DNA of 64,000 bases. Origin: Ophiura sarsii (Eukaryota > Echinodermata > Ophiuroidea > Amphilepidida > Ophiuridae). A program made the position numbers and the translations under genes. Below the pieces are notes generated by a model. It ran no database searches and was not told where the DNA came from. It saw nothing but the letters and a program-made list of their open reading frames with translations. Shown here piece after piece: positions 12,201 to 20,595 of this stretch; the first letter of the stretch is position 1; each line of letters opens with the position of its first letter. The stretch covers positions 31,715,583 to 31,779,582 of the forward strand of contig CM069448.1 in the NCBI GenBank assembly GCA_035610835.1, written 5' to 3'.

Positions 12201-15200
12201 TGCATACATTTGATGTGTGCGTTCACTAGTGTAACGCTCCCAGTGGCAGACTCTGTGTATGTGTGTGCATTGTGCTATGCCTAATAGTATGCAGTTTGAA
12301 TTGTTCTCTACACAATGTAGCCACAGTCATACGAGGCTGTAAAATGCGTTCAAATAGGTTGTTAACAAAACCCTACCTGTTTTGATGTCTTAATAATGTC
12401 AAGTCTGATATGCTCTCTAGACATTGTAGCCACAGTCATGCTGTGTCTCAACACACTCTCAAATAGACAGTCAAACTCTGGATCCAATTTGAAGCGCTCA
12501 TCTGGAGATAGAATCTCAATGATCTGTCAAATACAAACAACCAATAATCAATCAGTGGCTGCGGAAGCCCTGTGGGGGGGGGGGGGGCACTGACATTGGA
12601 AAAGGGTATAGGTATGTGCCGCGCTGAATACCCCCTTTTTCACCCTCTGCTAGCTCTTATGACCCCCCTTTTGAGCCTGCATCTGTTCTTAAGACCCCAA
12701 TTTTTGTTGAAAATTCAAAAAACGCAAATTTTGCGTTCCAAAGCCCCAATTCTTCAAAAAAATTGCGTTCTAAAACCAAAAATAATCGAAAATTTGCGTT
12801 CTTGCTAATCAAAATTAAACTATAGGCCAGTTCTCAAGACCTACTTTTTTGAAAAAATCAGTTCCTAAGACCCTATTTTTCGTCATAAAATCCACTCAGT
12901 TCAGTAGCCCCCTTTTTGAGACCCTGGGCGGCACAACCCTTTTTTTTTGGGGGGGGGGGGGGCAGGGACATGTTCTTTAGCAAGCTTGGTAACTTTAAGG
13001 GGGTGCAGAGGGGTTGTGAAATTTAGGGGACACTTTGACTATCACCTCATGTTCCTAATTAAAGTGCTACTCTTTGTTTCTGGATTTCCCTCTCTTAAAA
13101 TCTATAGCAACCATCCCCTACTCTGAAACATTAGGGGTCATAGAGGTTAGAGGCAGAGTTATAGTCTGAAAGATCCCTTCCACATCTTAAAATCTATAAC
13201 AACCATCCCCTACTCTGAAACATTAGGGGTCATTGAGGTTAGAGGCAGGGTCATAGTCTGAAAGTTCTTCTTCCACATACCCATCCCTTCCCCCACCAAT
13301 CAATGTTGCGAGGACACATGCTGATGGTTGGCAATTAGGTGACTCAACATTGACCAGGGGGAAATGGAATGACTTTTAACAATTTAACTGTGTTAACCAG
13401 GGTCATAGAGGTTAGAGGCAGGGTCATAGTCTGAAAGTTCCCCTTCCACATACCCATCCCCTCCCCAACCAATCAATGTTGCGAGGACACAGGTTGATGG
13501 TTGGCAATTGGGTGACTTAACATGGATCAGGGGGGAAATGGAATGACATTTAACCATTTAACTGTGTTAACCATTATTCTGGGCCCTACTGTAAAAGCCA
13601 ATATTTTCGCATAAAGTTATTTTCGCGCATTTTGATATCATAGACATTTCGCGAATTGTTTTTTCGCGGGCGACCTTCTGGATGCACTGTATGAGTGTTG
13701 AAAACAATATTTTTGCGAAAATAAAACCTCCTCGAAAATTTCAGCTTTTACAGTACCTTCTGTATCCTGGTTGCAAAATGCCCTGGAGCCTCTGTATCCG
13801 TTGTAGAGGTGTTCTTCTGTTTAGCATCACCAGTGTTCTCTTGTATTGCTTGGATGATGTCCTCTACTGCGCCAGACACTTGACGTAAAGTGTAGTCTCT
13901 ACTTGCCTACAAAAGTAATATCAATAAAAATTGCATCATGTGATAGAGTCTATAAAACTCTTGGCAATGGTGTGGTCTTCTTCTGCAATTAAATCTAGGT
14001 CTACATCATTTTACCAAAGCTGAATATGTTATAGTAGATTTATAAATATTGGCCGCTCGATCATTGATTTGGACCTACTCTACTTTAGAGAACATGAGAA
14101 GAACCATAATAGACCAATCAAGACGATATTGGCATTATTAAAATGTTATTGGTTTCGCTGCGATATAATGGATTCAAAGTTACCATGTTAATTTACCTTA
14201 GCCTGTGCATTGTTAGGATATTTAACAAACATCTGCATTATTAATATACTCAGCGATGGTACGGTCTTCTGACAGCGCACTTATAATCTGGTCTCTCTCT
14301 CTCTCCCCCTCTCCCTCTCTCTTGTAAACCAATATTCTATGACAAACTACCCCTATGTAACATACCTTGGCCTGTGTATTGTTGGGATATTTAACATACA
14401 TCTGCATTGATGTACTCAGTGATGGTACGGACTTCTTCAGCGTGGACAGCGCACTCAGAATCTGGTCTTTTTTTGGTCTCTGCGTAAGATCCTGTTGCCT
14501 TCTGTCGCAGAGACTGGAGAGCAACATCACTGATTCAGAGAAGCCCTGAAAGGGTACATAGAACACATGATAAGAGTGTTTTATTTGTTACATTATGTCT
14601 AATCAGTGTGTATAAACTCCTAGGGTCACTCTAGACAGCAAACTGCAGTGGCTGCAATATTGTATAACACATGGTACCCTAGTCACGACCAGCTGTTTGC
14701 ATAAAGTGGGTATCCCTAACCCCAAGCCGGTTTTATGTAAACATGTGTTTTTATATGTTTATGTTTATCAATGCTGTGTTCCATATATTTTTCTATTATT
14801 CCTGAGTATGTCCACCTAATGGAGAACTGATCTGGGGTTCACATGTTTACCTTTATTTGTGTTTCAATATTTTATACGTCTATGATTGCTTCTAGTTTGC
14901 AAAATATAAGCTTGGGACTTCCATTTCGTGTTATTACAAATTTTGTGTTAGCAGATTTTGTGCTGATGAAGTTCCACTATACATGTATATATCCCTTCAA
15001 CAAAGGCCGAAAAAAATGGTTTGATTGGCCTAACATGACAAAAACAAATAGGGTAGGTCGGTTGAGATTTTTTTTTTTTTAATCTTTTTAAATTACCTGC
15101 TTTGGGGACTTAAAATAACCGAAAATGAAAGCAAACAGTCAGAAACTTTAAATATTTTTATATTTTTTCTTTCTTTCTTTTTTTTTTTTTTTTTTTTTTT

Positions 15201-18200
15201 TTCCTCCTTCAAAATAATAAAAAAAATATTCAGGGTTGGCGACGTTTGTAGGGTCGGTTGGGTTAGGCCAATCAAACTCTTTTTTTAGGCCTAAGCTACA
15301 TACCTTAAACGATGACACCAATGCATTCATACTCTGTACTGATTTCACTAGTTGCAGCCTATCTAACACCCACCTCGCCGCCCTCACTATACGACGCACC
15401 TCTGCATCGTCTGATACAAGCAAGACCTGAGGGTATAAAACAAACAAGTTTCACATGAAAATGTTTACACTACAAATAAGTGACCAGTAGCATAAAAGAG
15501 GACATGTTATTAGCAAACACAGTTTTGAGATAGAAGCCAATTAAAGTTAGTTAAATCAACAATCTTTTAGGAAAAAGATGTTTTTGACAACATATATTGT
15601 TGTGATTCAAAAGACAGATTACTACTTTAAAAATATCATTTTGAAGCTGAGAATGGAATCTTTCAACTGATAAAGGTAGATGTTCTGATTGCTGGCCCGA
15701 TTTTCAACTTAATGTTTCCTATTTTACATGAAAGACCATCCTTAAAATTGTTGCATTCCAAAGTTTGAGTTGCATAACTCCAAGTGTTCTTATTTTAGAA
15801 GCAAAAGGTCACAAGATATTTGCCCATTGAGTAGTACACAAAATGGTGGGTGGTCAACCACCTTTGGCAGTAATTCACCACATTTTAGACTATAATTTCT
15901 AAATGGAACATTTCTGGCCCCTAAGATTTTACAGACATAATATAGGGAATCCTCTGATATCAAAATATCTTGATGTGAACAAAAAATGATGGCCAAAAAA
16001 GGTGATAGGAACATACACCTTTAAGTGCTCTGATTGTACTATGACCTCAGACACGTGCAATTTGATGAGACATGGCATATTTGGGTCGCATTTGCTTGCA
16101 GATGTTCGGAATAGATGATTATGAAATGCTGGTATATGACAAAATCCAATTAAGGCCATCAAAAGTAAATTGAATCAATTGAATGGACAAATCTGATGGT
16201 TGCTGATACAATGGAATTACCTCATTTTTATTAATACAATGGCAGCAATTAGGCAGGGGGGGGCTGTTCTACTTTTTGTTCTGTTTTCTTTTCTTTTTTT
16301 GTTGTGGAAAATTGCTCAAAAGTTACCAAAATGTCCCAATTTTTTTGACCGACCAACCCTACCTGAGAGGTCCAGTTGCGCATAGAACAAGGTGTCGCCT
16401 TAGAGACAGTGTCATATATATTACCCATAACGTTGAGCCTAACCAGGGAAAACATTCTCTACTGAATTTGAAAGGCAAGGATATGGTCCATACAATCATT
16501 GTCCTAATATTGACCCTTGTGTGTCAAAAATGTACCATTTTAATCAATTTGATCTTATATTTGACCATTTTAAAAAGTGACATTATTTTGCAATTTGCAG
16601 GCATTTTTTTTCAGTTTCAACCATATCTGACAGTTTAAGCTTAAAGGTGTATGTTCCGATCACTTTTTTTTGGCTATGATTTTTTGTGTTTCAACTCAAG
16701 AATTTTTGATATCTGAAGAATCTCCGTATTTTTCTCCTTATGTCTGTAAAATATTAGGGGCCAGAAATGTTCCATTTAGAAATTATAGGCACAAATGTGA
16801 TGAATTACTGTCAGGTGGTTAACCACCTGCTAGTTTATACTACTCAATGGGAAAATGTCTTGTGACCTTGTGCTTCTAAAATAATAACCATTAGAGTTAT
16901 GCAACTCAAACTTTGGAATGCGACAATTTTAAGGATGACCTTTTGTGTAAAATAGAAAGTTGAAAATTGGGCCAGCAATCAGAACATCTACCTTTAAATA
17001 TTGTAACATTTTTGGGATAACTTCACATACATTTATGTACATCTGCTGAAGTTATTCGTTGGCAAATCCATTATGGACACAATCCATTGTGTGATAAACA
17101 ACAGCTGCAATAATCATTATGAAATTCTAATAAAACTCTGTACTGCTGGGTGTACCAAAAGTGACAAAAATATCATTATATAAAATATAATACATATATA
17201 TAGATGGAAAACAATGGAATAAACCCTCAAAATGTGGTTGTATTTTATGGGACAAAATCGTTTAGCTTGTGTTATATCATGTTTACAGTACTATGTTGGA
17301 GGCAAGACCCTGAGCACTTTTCCAGATATTAACTCAATTTTCACCAACTATTTATATCTGTCCATAACTGAGACCTATTTAAAAACACTTACTTTCATTG
17401 TGGTGTGTAGTAGTTTTTTAGCTGCTGTAACCATATTATCTCTACTAGCTTTATGACCTGGATCAGCCTGTAACCTTTGTACTGCCATAAGTACACTGCG
17501 TCCAGAGATTCCCATCTCCTCACATGCTTGCGGCATATCCTGTTGTAAAATCTGGATAAAATGCAACATTATGAGTAATACGTACGGACTATATATAGTT
17601 TAATCAGTTCCAAATCAGGGAGAAATATTCGGTTTTTATCTCTCCGTGAGCATAAGTAATCCAAGCGTACGCGCTTGATTATGCCCACACGCACACGAAT
17701 TTGGCGGTACGGATGCGCCACTCATATGATGCACAGTGCACTTGTTGCCTTCAGCACACCCGCGTCCTTCTGTATTCATTAGCTGCTGTAAGAAAGCGTC
17801 ACCAATATGGAACTGATCAAACTATAGCACTGCCATGTAGTGTTTAACTGTCTTTCAAAGAGCACTTCTGAGTGACACTTTTTCCCTTGTGCTCACAAAC
17901 AAAATATAATTCTGCTGGTCCACTGGCCTAGTGCCACTTCATGTTTTCTCGATACGAAGCTCCTTAACACCGGGCATCGACAGTATGCTGTACATGACGG
18001 GTCAAGTACAGGGTCAAGTACAGACTGGCGAGTTCAACTCAACTTGGAGTGCAGTGAGTGTTTTAAACTTGGTGACTACTGAGAAAGTGGAAAAACACTG
18101 CAACTCCAATTGGACTATATTTAAACTGTTCAAATGACTCAAATTTGTTGAGATGAAAGCAAGTCATGTACTTGGAAACATGCACACTGGCAGTTATATA

Positions 18201-20595
18201 ACATTAATGTTAATGTATTATTTTCTTGTTGTTTGTAACTGCCTGATTCCTTCTTAAGTTCTCATTGCTCGATTTATTAATTCCTTTGACATTTAGTCGG
18301 TGAAGCTTTTAATTAAAGTTTGGACACCTTAGAATTGGCTGAATGGGTCCAGCGAATAAAACCTGGACTGTGGACCACTAAGATTTTCCAGCTCTATCCC
18401 ATGGTCTCTGAGTTTTTCTTTAATTGCGTAGCCGTAGGCGCTTACACCAGTGCATAACTCACATAAGCAATCATGTTAATGTAATGCAGTCATTGGAATA
18501 ATACGCTCTGTCGTCACTTAATGCACAGTGTTATTAGGTGTTAGATAGTGACGGGCCAATTCTATATCGGGTGGGAGTTCTGAATCTCCTCATTTACCGA
18601 TCCAATATGAATTGATTCAATTATTTAGGAATTGACGGTTTACTGTCTAGAAACGCTATCGTAAAACATTCTGAGTCGGAACATAACATGGTCTTAATTC
18701 TTTATTAAATATCAGTATTGGGATCGGCTGATCTGTTAAATTCAATTACAATTACCGATCTAGGGTGGATCAGCTTATCACTTATCGTCGCTATTGTTTC
18801 AAAACCTTGTATCTCCATCCAGCCCTTCAGCATGTATAAAGTAATACTCCCTATGTATGACCTTTAGGCGGTCTGCTCTAAACATTTTTAATTGACAAAA
18901 TTACATATATCAAAACCTTGTAAGTTCTCTTGTCCCGTTACATGTATAAAGCAACTCTTCCTATGCATACCGTTGGCAGTTTTACTTTATACATGCTGAA
19001 GGGCCGGAAAAACATACAAGGTTTTGAAAGAATAGCGACGTTATGTTACAATGAAGTACTATAGTGCCTTGTTGGTGATTGCTATACTAACTAACCTCAT
19101 CTGCAGAATCCATTGCCAGTTTCTGTCCCACCTGTACCAAATCTTCTGTTGCCCGGAGCACAGATTGGGCAAAGGGCACAAGATTAGGAAGTTTTCCACC
19201 TTCCCTTTCAGATGCATCATTTAGAAGGATTAGCTGGGATACCTAGGAAAATTAGAGAAACAAATATAATTTACTGTTACAAAGTTGTGAATTAGGAATG
19301 AAAAAGCCAGGGATGGTGTGAATCTAAATTAGCTTAATCCAAGGTTTCCAAACGATCCTATTCCCAGTGAAGGAATTTATGAAAGATGGTAGGTAGATTC
19401 ATTTGAACTTTGTCACAAACCCCTGCCCTCCCATTCTCAAAACCTCTCCCCCACCACAAACACCCTACCCACCCCACCCCATGCATTCACGCCACCACAA
19501 CCCCCTCCCCATCACAAACCCTCTTCCCAACCGCACCACAAACCCCTCCCTCCCCACCATAAAACCCCTCCCCCACCATAAAACCCCTCCCCCACCCCAA
19601 AACCTATCCCACCACAAACACCCTACCCACCCCACCCCTAGGCCAACCCTCCCCACGCATCCATGCCACCATTCCCCCTTCCCCACCACAAACTCTCTTC
19701 CCAGGGCCATCCCATTCCCACCACAAACCCGGGTCCTGCCCTCCACCACAACCCCTCCCCAACCACAAACACCCTCCCCATCACTAACCCCCTCCCAACC
19801 ACAAATACCATCCCCATCACTAACCCCTTCCCTGTCACAAACACCCTCCCTAGGCTATACCCCACCTCACACCAAACCCCCCTATATTACAAAAATCACA
19901 TGGTATCGATTATTGTTGCGCCGCCGATCACTACAATTTTTTTTTACAATAATAGACAAAAACTTTTGCTTGATGCTGAATGGATGTCTCTGACACACCC
20001 CTTGTATTTCATTGGCCACAAGTACTCATTTAGGCTAGTGGATCCACCCAGATAGCCTATAGTGCTGGGAGATATCAAGCCTCTCAGTCGCAAACCCAAA
20101 ATCACAAAATGTTCTTCATCTTTTCAACAAGTATCAGAATTTGCTTTTAATTCAAACATGAAATCAAACATAAACCTTACCCCAACATATTTTTACTCCA
20201 TTGGAACTATTATTTTGGGTTTCAAACATGAAAAATAGTGAATTTATTACGCATTTTGTCTTGGTGGCCATATTTGCCCACTTTATCAGTGGGACAATTT
20301 GGCCACCTGCTTAGACTAGAGTTTTAGACTGTCATTTCATACACTACAGTACCAAAATCATGAAATACACTAGATTGCCGTTATTGTTATGTTATTGTAA
20401 GAAACGTAGCAATGCTAACACTGGTATATTTTATGCAGCATTCAGAATTAAAAATTAGTTTGCTTTTTTGAAATAGGATTACAATATTATACAATCATCC
20501 GCCTGACATTTGTTTACCTGTGCCGCAATGGGAGCCAACACACGTTCAATTGAACGTGTTTGAACGAGCGAAGACATGTTTCCTGATGTCTCCAT
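37..20595 (-). CDS. Vinculin/alpha-catenin superfamily protein, 15 exons, 3' end outside window
   Basis: Fifteen exons with GT-AG borders join without a stop: 78, 147, 159, 123, 180, 150, 147, 231, 130, 210, 198, 204, 237, 169 and 247 bp, 2610 bp or 870 codons. The family consists of actin-linked adhesion proteins built from helical bundles. Residues 1-230 follow the vinculin D1 head (start TRSIERVLAPIAAQ; later DDAEVRRIVRAARWVLD and CDRRQQDLT). Residues about 385-650 follow vinculin D3/D4 (DVFVETTEPL; AKRVMHVANYHVDKSDDPVY). Residues 653-731 are a Ser/Leu-rich linker. Residues 732-870 repeat a D3-like module (ETPVKL ... AEEWTLAAIDVIDAINETI) instead of a recognisable vinculin tail. Two in-frame Met codons exist; the second, at 20577, gives nearly the vinculin N-terminal length. 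It is not clearly vinculin, alpha-catenin or catulin, so a divergent paralogue is likely. Family assignment is strong; exact orthology is open. Confidence 0.9.
748..916 (-). CDS. Vinculin-like gene, exon 14 (second D3-like module, part 1)
   Basis: Residues 732-788, phase 1 to 2. It is bordered by ATTTCTAG| and AAAG|GTAAGT. ETPVKLAHPVDQLMRAVFTE followed by EVAAKTKFLVNLATRAARC resembles the TTEPLDRMIKAAT region of exon 8 and vinculin TTTPIKLLAVAAT. Confidence 0.88.
1706..1942 (-). CDS. Vinculin-like gene, exon 13 (linker)
   Basis: Residues 653-732, phase 1 to 1. The acceptor is TCCTAAG| and the donor AGAG|GTATGA. It is Ser-, Leu- and Tyr-rich (YLSNQPTYPLNYGSFLED; SSDLEGSYLSKPTADSSRLL) and probably disordered. 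It takes the place of the proline-rich linker of vinculin but has few prolines. Confidence 0.82.
2360..2430 (+). repeat. Retrotransposon/SINE 3' tail with (ATT)n
   Basis: AAAGTGCCTTGTGG ... GGAAGGCGCTATAAAATGC is followed by ATT repeats. It shares the AAGCGC..AGGCGCT..TTATTATT layout of the retrotransposon 3' end at 24800-24871, suggesting a truncated copy of a related family. Confidence 0.55.
2508..2870 (+). repeat. Dispersed repeat, copy 2 of the 6697-6960 family, with internal duplication
   Basis: It shares AAGTGCCAAAAAATG, AGGTCGGTCGG, CTGTCATGGTTCATATCAAG and TATTCATTTCAAGCAGAAAA with 6697-6960. A ~57-bp piece (GGTTCATATCAAGACAA...TTTACTACT) is tandemly doubled at about 2610-2718. Confidence 0.8.
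2914..3117 (-). CDS. Vinculin-like gene, exon 12
   Basis: Residues 585-653, phase 1 to 1. The acceptor is TCAATAG| and the donor GCAG|GTAGAT. It encodes AITLVKNGAHNAVTTIQNKR then LLECVHDVRLAIGG and a tail leading into the linker. It aligns with vinculin VMDAKAVAGNISD through YRILGAVAKVREAF, the last head helix. Confidence 0.88.
3071..3406. repeat. 168-bp tandem duplication covering the 5' end of exon 12
   Basis: TAGTAGTGACAGC(G/A)TTGTGG recurs at an offset of 168 bp, together with GTTATTGCTATTGAAAATGT and ATCATCCTGCAGATTAAGG. The second unit carries only the first ~45 bp of exon 12 and its acceptor, then joins unrelated sequence. Confidence 0.9.
3456..6077. mobile_element. Composite dispersed element with ~108-bp minisatellite, copy 1
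   Basis: Both copies (here and 51418-53256) share a unique left flank beginning near CAAGGCGGTTCTCGAACGGC, an internal tandem array, and a right flank with CGGACGCCGGAC and TCTTTCTGATTACATCAGGC. GTCTCGCCTG (3481-3490) and CAGGCGAGAC (6063-6072) form a 10-bp inverted pair close to the ends. No transposase is present, so it is probably non-autonomous. It lies in intron 11 of the vinculin-like gene. Confidence 0.8.
3590..5990. repeat. Minisatellite array, ~108-130-bp units, about 20 copies
   Basis: Units contain AACAAAAAGAACACACCA, CCTCCACCAAATCCCATCAA and GATAGGCCTTACTGATCTAT. Measured spacings are 108-109 bp, with longer variants carrying extra GATGACCTTGAATGACCTC. The middle units are the most alike and the edges the most diverged, as expected for unequal exchange. 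Long minus-strand ORFs here arise because 108 is divisible by three. Confidence 0.95.
6445..6642 (-). CDS. Vinculin-like gene, exon 11
   Basis: Residues 519-585, phase 1 to 1. It is bordered by TCACACAG| and CAGG|GTAGGT. It encodes ETSMESDVEECRQAGN through AKRVMHVANYHVDKSDDPVY. The counterpart in vinculin is [21 protein letters not shown], one of the best-conserved stretches of the family. Confidence 0.94.
6697..6960 (+). repeat. Dispersed repeat sharing sequence with 2508-2870
   Basis: Shared words in the same order include AAGTGCCAAAAA, AGGTCGGTC, GGCTGTCATGG, ATTGGTAAA, GTTTCTAGTGTGATAAT, TATTCAAGCAAA and TATTCATTTCAAGCAGAAAA. It lies in an intron of the vinculin-like gene. Confidence 0.75.
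7083..7161 (+). repeat. Non-LTR retrotransposon/SINE 3' tail ending in (ATT)n
   Basis: The motif CGCCTCGGAATAG ... GGTGCATTACAAATGCC is followed by eight or so ATT repeats. It is analogous in layout to the tail of the retrotransposon at 24800-24871, so it is a likely strongly 5'-truncated retro-insertion. Confidence 0.5.
7357..7703 (+). repeat. Dispersed ~0.35-kb repeat, copy 1
   Basis: It runs from ACTGGGAAAAACACAGC to about TGTAAATTGTGAAG. It contains CCACCGATGCAGTGTGGCATG and CACACTTTTGGGCC and matches 9846-10145 in the opposite orientation. It lies in intron 10 and shows no ORF. Confidence 0.75.
7814..8395. repeat. ~307-bp direct tandem duplication next to exon 10
   Basis: The segment beginning CAGAATAAAAGAGTGATAAG at about 7814 recurs at about 8121. 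The following sequence (AATAGATCTAGGAACATTTG; AATATAATCTTTCCTCTAA) also recurs, ending 30-40 bp from exon 10. High identity implies a recent intronic duplication. Confidence 0.85.
8423..8632 (-). CDS. Vinculin-like gene, exon 10
   Basis: Residues 449-519, phase 1 to 1. It is bordered by AACTTCAG| and CTCAG|GTGCGT. It encodes RVRVILSAVNAIEG, then LKLIHQEWCNEVRRLVGSID and DLVDVNRFVELS. The equivalents are vinculin [20 protein letters not shown] and alpha-catenin DLFKEQWEKQVRVLTDAVDD. Confidence 0.93.
9168..9297 (-). CDS. Vinculin-like gene, exon 9
   Basis: Residues 406 to 449 (split codon), phase 0 to 1. It is bordered by TTTTGTAG| and AAAA|GTAAGC. It encodes EKGPLDEKTCLRILQPLDD through AMCQLGHFMAASSTNNK. 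It fills the position of the vinculin/catenin helix after the TP motif, with weaker sequence similarity. Confidence 0.85.
9846..10145 (-). repeat. Dispersed ~0.35-kb repeat, copy 2 (inverted to 7357-7703)
   Basis: On the minus strand it shares CCACCGACGCACTGTGGCG, CACACTTTTGG, CAGTCTTCACTTTTGAGCAC and GTGTAAATTGTGAA with the copy at 7357-7703. Both end near ACTGGGAAAA. It is probably a non-autonomous mobile element; clean termini were not resolved. Confidence 0.75.
10224..10454 (-). CDS. Vinculin-like gene, exon 8
   Basis: Residues 329-405, phase 0 to 0. It is bordered by AATCACAG| and AAG|GTCAGT. It encodes ILKNRNIILDQSQS through CEILAKDLIHLERLVRQAVL and DVFVETTEPLDRMIKAAT. The last motif matches vinculin DVFSDTTTPIKLLAVAAT and alpha-catenin DSFLETNVPLLVLIEAA, which mark the start of D3. 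Confidence 0.92.
10472..10779 (-). mobile_element. TTAAAGGTAGATG MITE, copy A
   Basis: It is bounded by TTAAAGGTAGATGTTCTGAT and the inverted TATACCTTTAA. At ~308 bp it is shorter than the other copies (15671, 16641, 29409) because the central part with the GGTGGTTAACCACC palindrome is missing. Its end lies about 15 bp upstream of the exon 8 acceptor. Confidence 0.85.
12377..12523 (-). CDS. Vinculin-like gene, exon 7
   Basis: Residues 280-328, phase 0 to 0. It is bordered by TGACAG| and CAG|GTAGGG. The segment ERFKLDPEFDCLFESVLRHS then MSREHIRLDIIK resembles alpha-catenin around ERFRPSLEERLESIISGA and the following DDRRERIV, so this part leans toward the catenin side of the superfamily. Confidence 0.88.
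12570..12965. repeat. Poly-G-bounded repeat, probable degenerate mobile element
   Basis: Runs of 13-14 G bound a segment containing GTGCCGCGCTGAATACCCCC near one end and GGGCGGCACAACCC near the other, with internal repeats of TTTTGCGTTC. The poly-G plus GTGCCGC/GCGGCAC arrangement resembles the element at 63413-63749. Confidence 0.45.
13080..13575. repeat. Two short tandem duplications (GGTCATAGAGGTTAGAGG units)
   Basis: A block containing ACCATCCCCTACTCTGAAAC occurs twice (around 13108 and 13201). A longer block with GGTCATAGAGGTTAGAGGCA, CAATGTTGCGAGGACAC and TTTAACTGTGTTAACC then occurs twice (around 13227 and 13400). No coding potential was seen. Confidence 0.8.
13589..13753. mobile_element. 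Small TIR element (TACTGTAAAAGC type) abutting a splice donor
   Basis: The 165-bp element starts CTGTAAAAGC and ends GCTTTTACAG, with TA on both sides. TATTTTCGC and GCGAAAATA lie inward. TA target duplication and a very short internal part fit a Tc1/mariner-like MITE. It sits in intron 6, with its TA overlapping the exon 6 donor. Confidence 0.85.
13757..13906 (-). CDS. Vinculin-like gene, exon 6
   Basis: Residues 230-279, phase 0 to 0, encoding ASRDYTLRQVSGAVEDIIQA and a Thr-rich loop up to ATRIQK. The acceptor is TTTGTAG|GCA and the donor AAG|GTACTG. The first intron bases GTA are shared with the target-site TA of the TIR element at 13589-13753. Confidence 0.88.
14197..14293 (-). pseudogene. 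Dead partial duplicate of exon 5 of the vinculin-like gene
   Basis: The stretch repeats the last ~100 bp of exon 5, from GACCAGATT to the splice donor (AAG|GTAAAT), about 170 bp further along the gene. Relative to exon 5 it has a net deletion of several bases and a small insertion, so the reading frame shifts and reaches TAA just after NNADVC. The upstream half is missing and a CT-rich microsatellite abuts its start. The donor site is intact but no matching acceptor is evident. Confidence 0.85.
14286..14325. repeat. CT microsatellite
   Basis: A run of CT/CCCT units lies at the break point of the partial exon 5 duplicate. It may mark the recombination junction. Confidence 0.85.
14366..14545 (-). 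CDS. Vinculin-like gene, exon 5
   Basis: Residues 170-229, phase 0 to 0. It is bordered by TTTCAG| and AAG|GTATGT. It encodes GFSESVMLLSSLCDRRQQDL through STSMQMYVKYPNNTQAK, the last helix pair of the vinculin D1 head. A broken copy of its 3' part lies downstream at 14197-14293. Confidence 0.93.
15005..15291. mobile_element. TIR element GGCC(G/T)AAAAAAA with poly-T core
   Basis: The ends are GGCCGAAAAAAATGGTTTGA, followed by TTGGCCTAAC, and the inverted GTTAGGCCAATCAAACTC up to AGGCC. TIRs of about 30 bp enclose ~290 bp with two long T tracts (15069-15082; 15178-15202). It lies in intron 4, 12 bp from the exon 4 donor. Confidence 0.82.
15304..15426 (-). CDS. Vinculin-like gene, exon 4
   Basis: Residues 129-169, phase 0 to 0. 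It is bordered by CCTCAG| and AAG|GTATGT. It encodes DDAEVRRIVRAARWVLDRLQ, matching vinculin DEAEVRKIIRVCKGILEYL. The donor lies 13 bp from the end of a small TIR element at 15005-15291. Confidence 0.93.
15671..16024 (-). mobile_element. TTAAAGGTAGATG MITE, copy B
   Basis: It starts TAAAGGTAGATGTTCTGATT and ends ACATACACCTTTAA, about 354 bp. Inside it has TGGTCAACCACC and ACATTTCTGGCCCCTAAGAT. It is inverted relative to copy C, 0.6 kb away. TTAA or TA is the likely target site. Confidence 0.88.
16641..16997 (+). mobile_element. TTAAAGGTAGATG MITE, copy C
   Basis: It starts TTAAAGGTGTATGTTCCGAT and ends AGAACATCTACCTTTAA, 357 bp, with the central palindrome GGTGGTTAACCACC. It is the best-preserved copy of the four in the window and carries no ORF of note. 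Confidence 0.9.
17393..17551 (-). CDS. Vinculin-like gene, exon 3
   Basis: Residues 76-128, phase 0 to 0. It is bordered by ATCCAG| and AAA|GTAAGT. It encodes ILQQDMPQACEEM through LQADPGHKASRDNM and AAKKLLHTTMK. This parallels vinculin ILKRDMPPAF through LQSDPYSVPARDYL. Confidence 0.92.
18786..19040. mobile_element. Foldback element, ~57-bp arms
   Basis: CGTCGCTATTGTTTCAAAAC...CCTTCAGCATGTATAAAGTA is mirrored by ACTTTATACATGCTGAAGGG...GTTTTGAAAGAATAGCGACG. TGTATAAAGCAACTCTTCCT inside repeats the inner arm a third time. The ~255-bp hairpin lies in intron 2 of the vinculin-like gene. Confidence 0.8.
19096..19242 (-). CDS. Vinculin-like gene, exon 2
   Basis: Residues 27-75, phase 0 to 0. It is bordered by TTCCTAG| and GAG|GTTAGT. 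It encodes VSQLILLNDASEREGG followed by LVPFAQSVLRATEDLVQVGQ, which corresponds to vinculin helices 1-2 of D1. Confidence 0.88.
19425..19880. repeat. C/A-rich pyrimidine minisatellite (CCCCTCCCCACCACAAA)
   Basis: Degenerate units such as AACCCCTCCCCCACCATAAA and CACCCTACCCACCCCACCCC cover about 450 bp. One strand is nearly free of G. The proline-rich and glycine-rich ORFs read through it are by-products. It lies in intron 1 of the vinculin-like gene. Confidence 0.9.
20518..20595 (-). CDS. Vinculin-like gene, exon 1 (initiator)
   Basis: Residues 1-26. It begins ATG at 20595, with a second in-frame ATG at 20577, and ends CAG|GTAAAC in phase 0. The segment TRSIERVLAPIAAQ matches the start of vinculin (TRTIESILEPVAQQ, recalled). 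The second Met gives the closest match in length, so it may be the real start. Confidence 0.85.

Noticed and set aside
19403..20055. Pro/His-rich ORF on the plus strand and Gly/Val-rich ORFs on the minus strand
   Set aside because: They are products of a C-rich minisatellite inside intron 1 of the vinculin-like gene.
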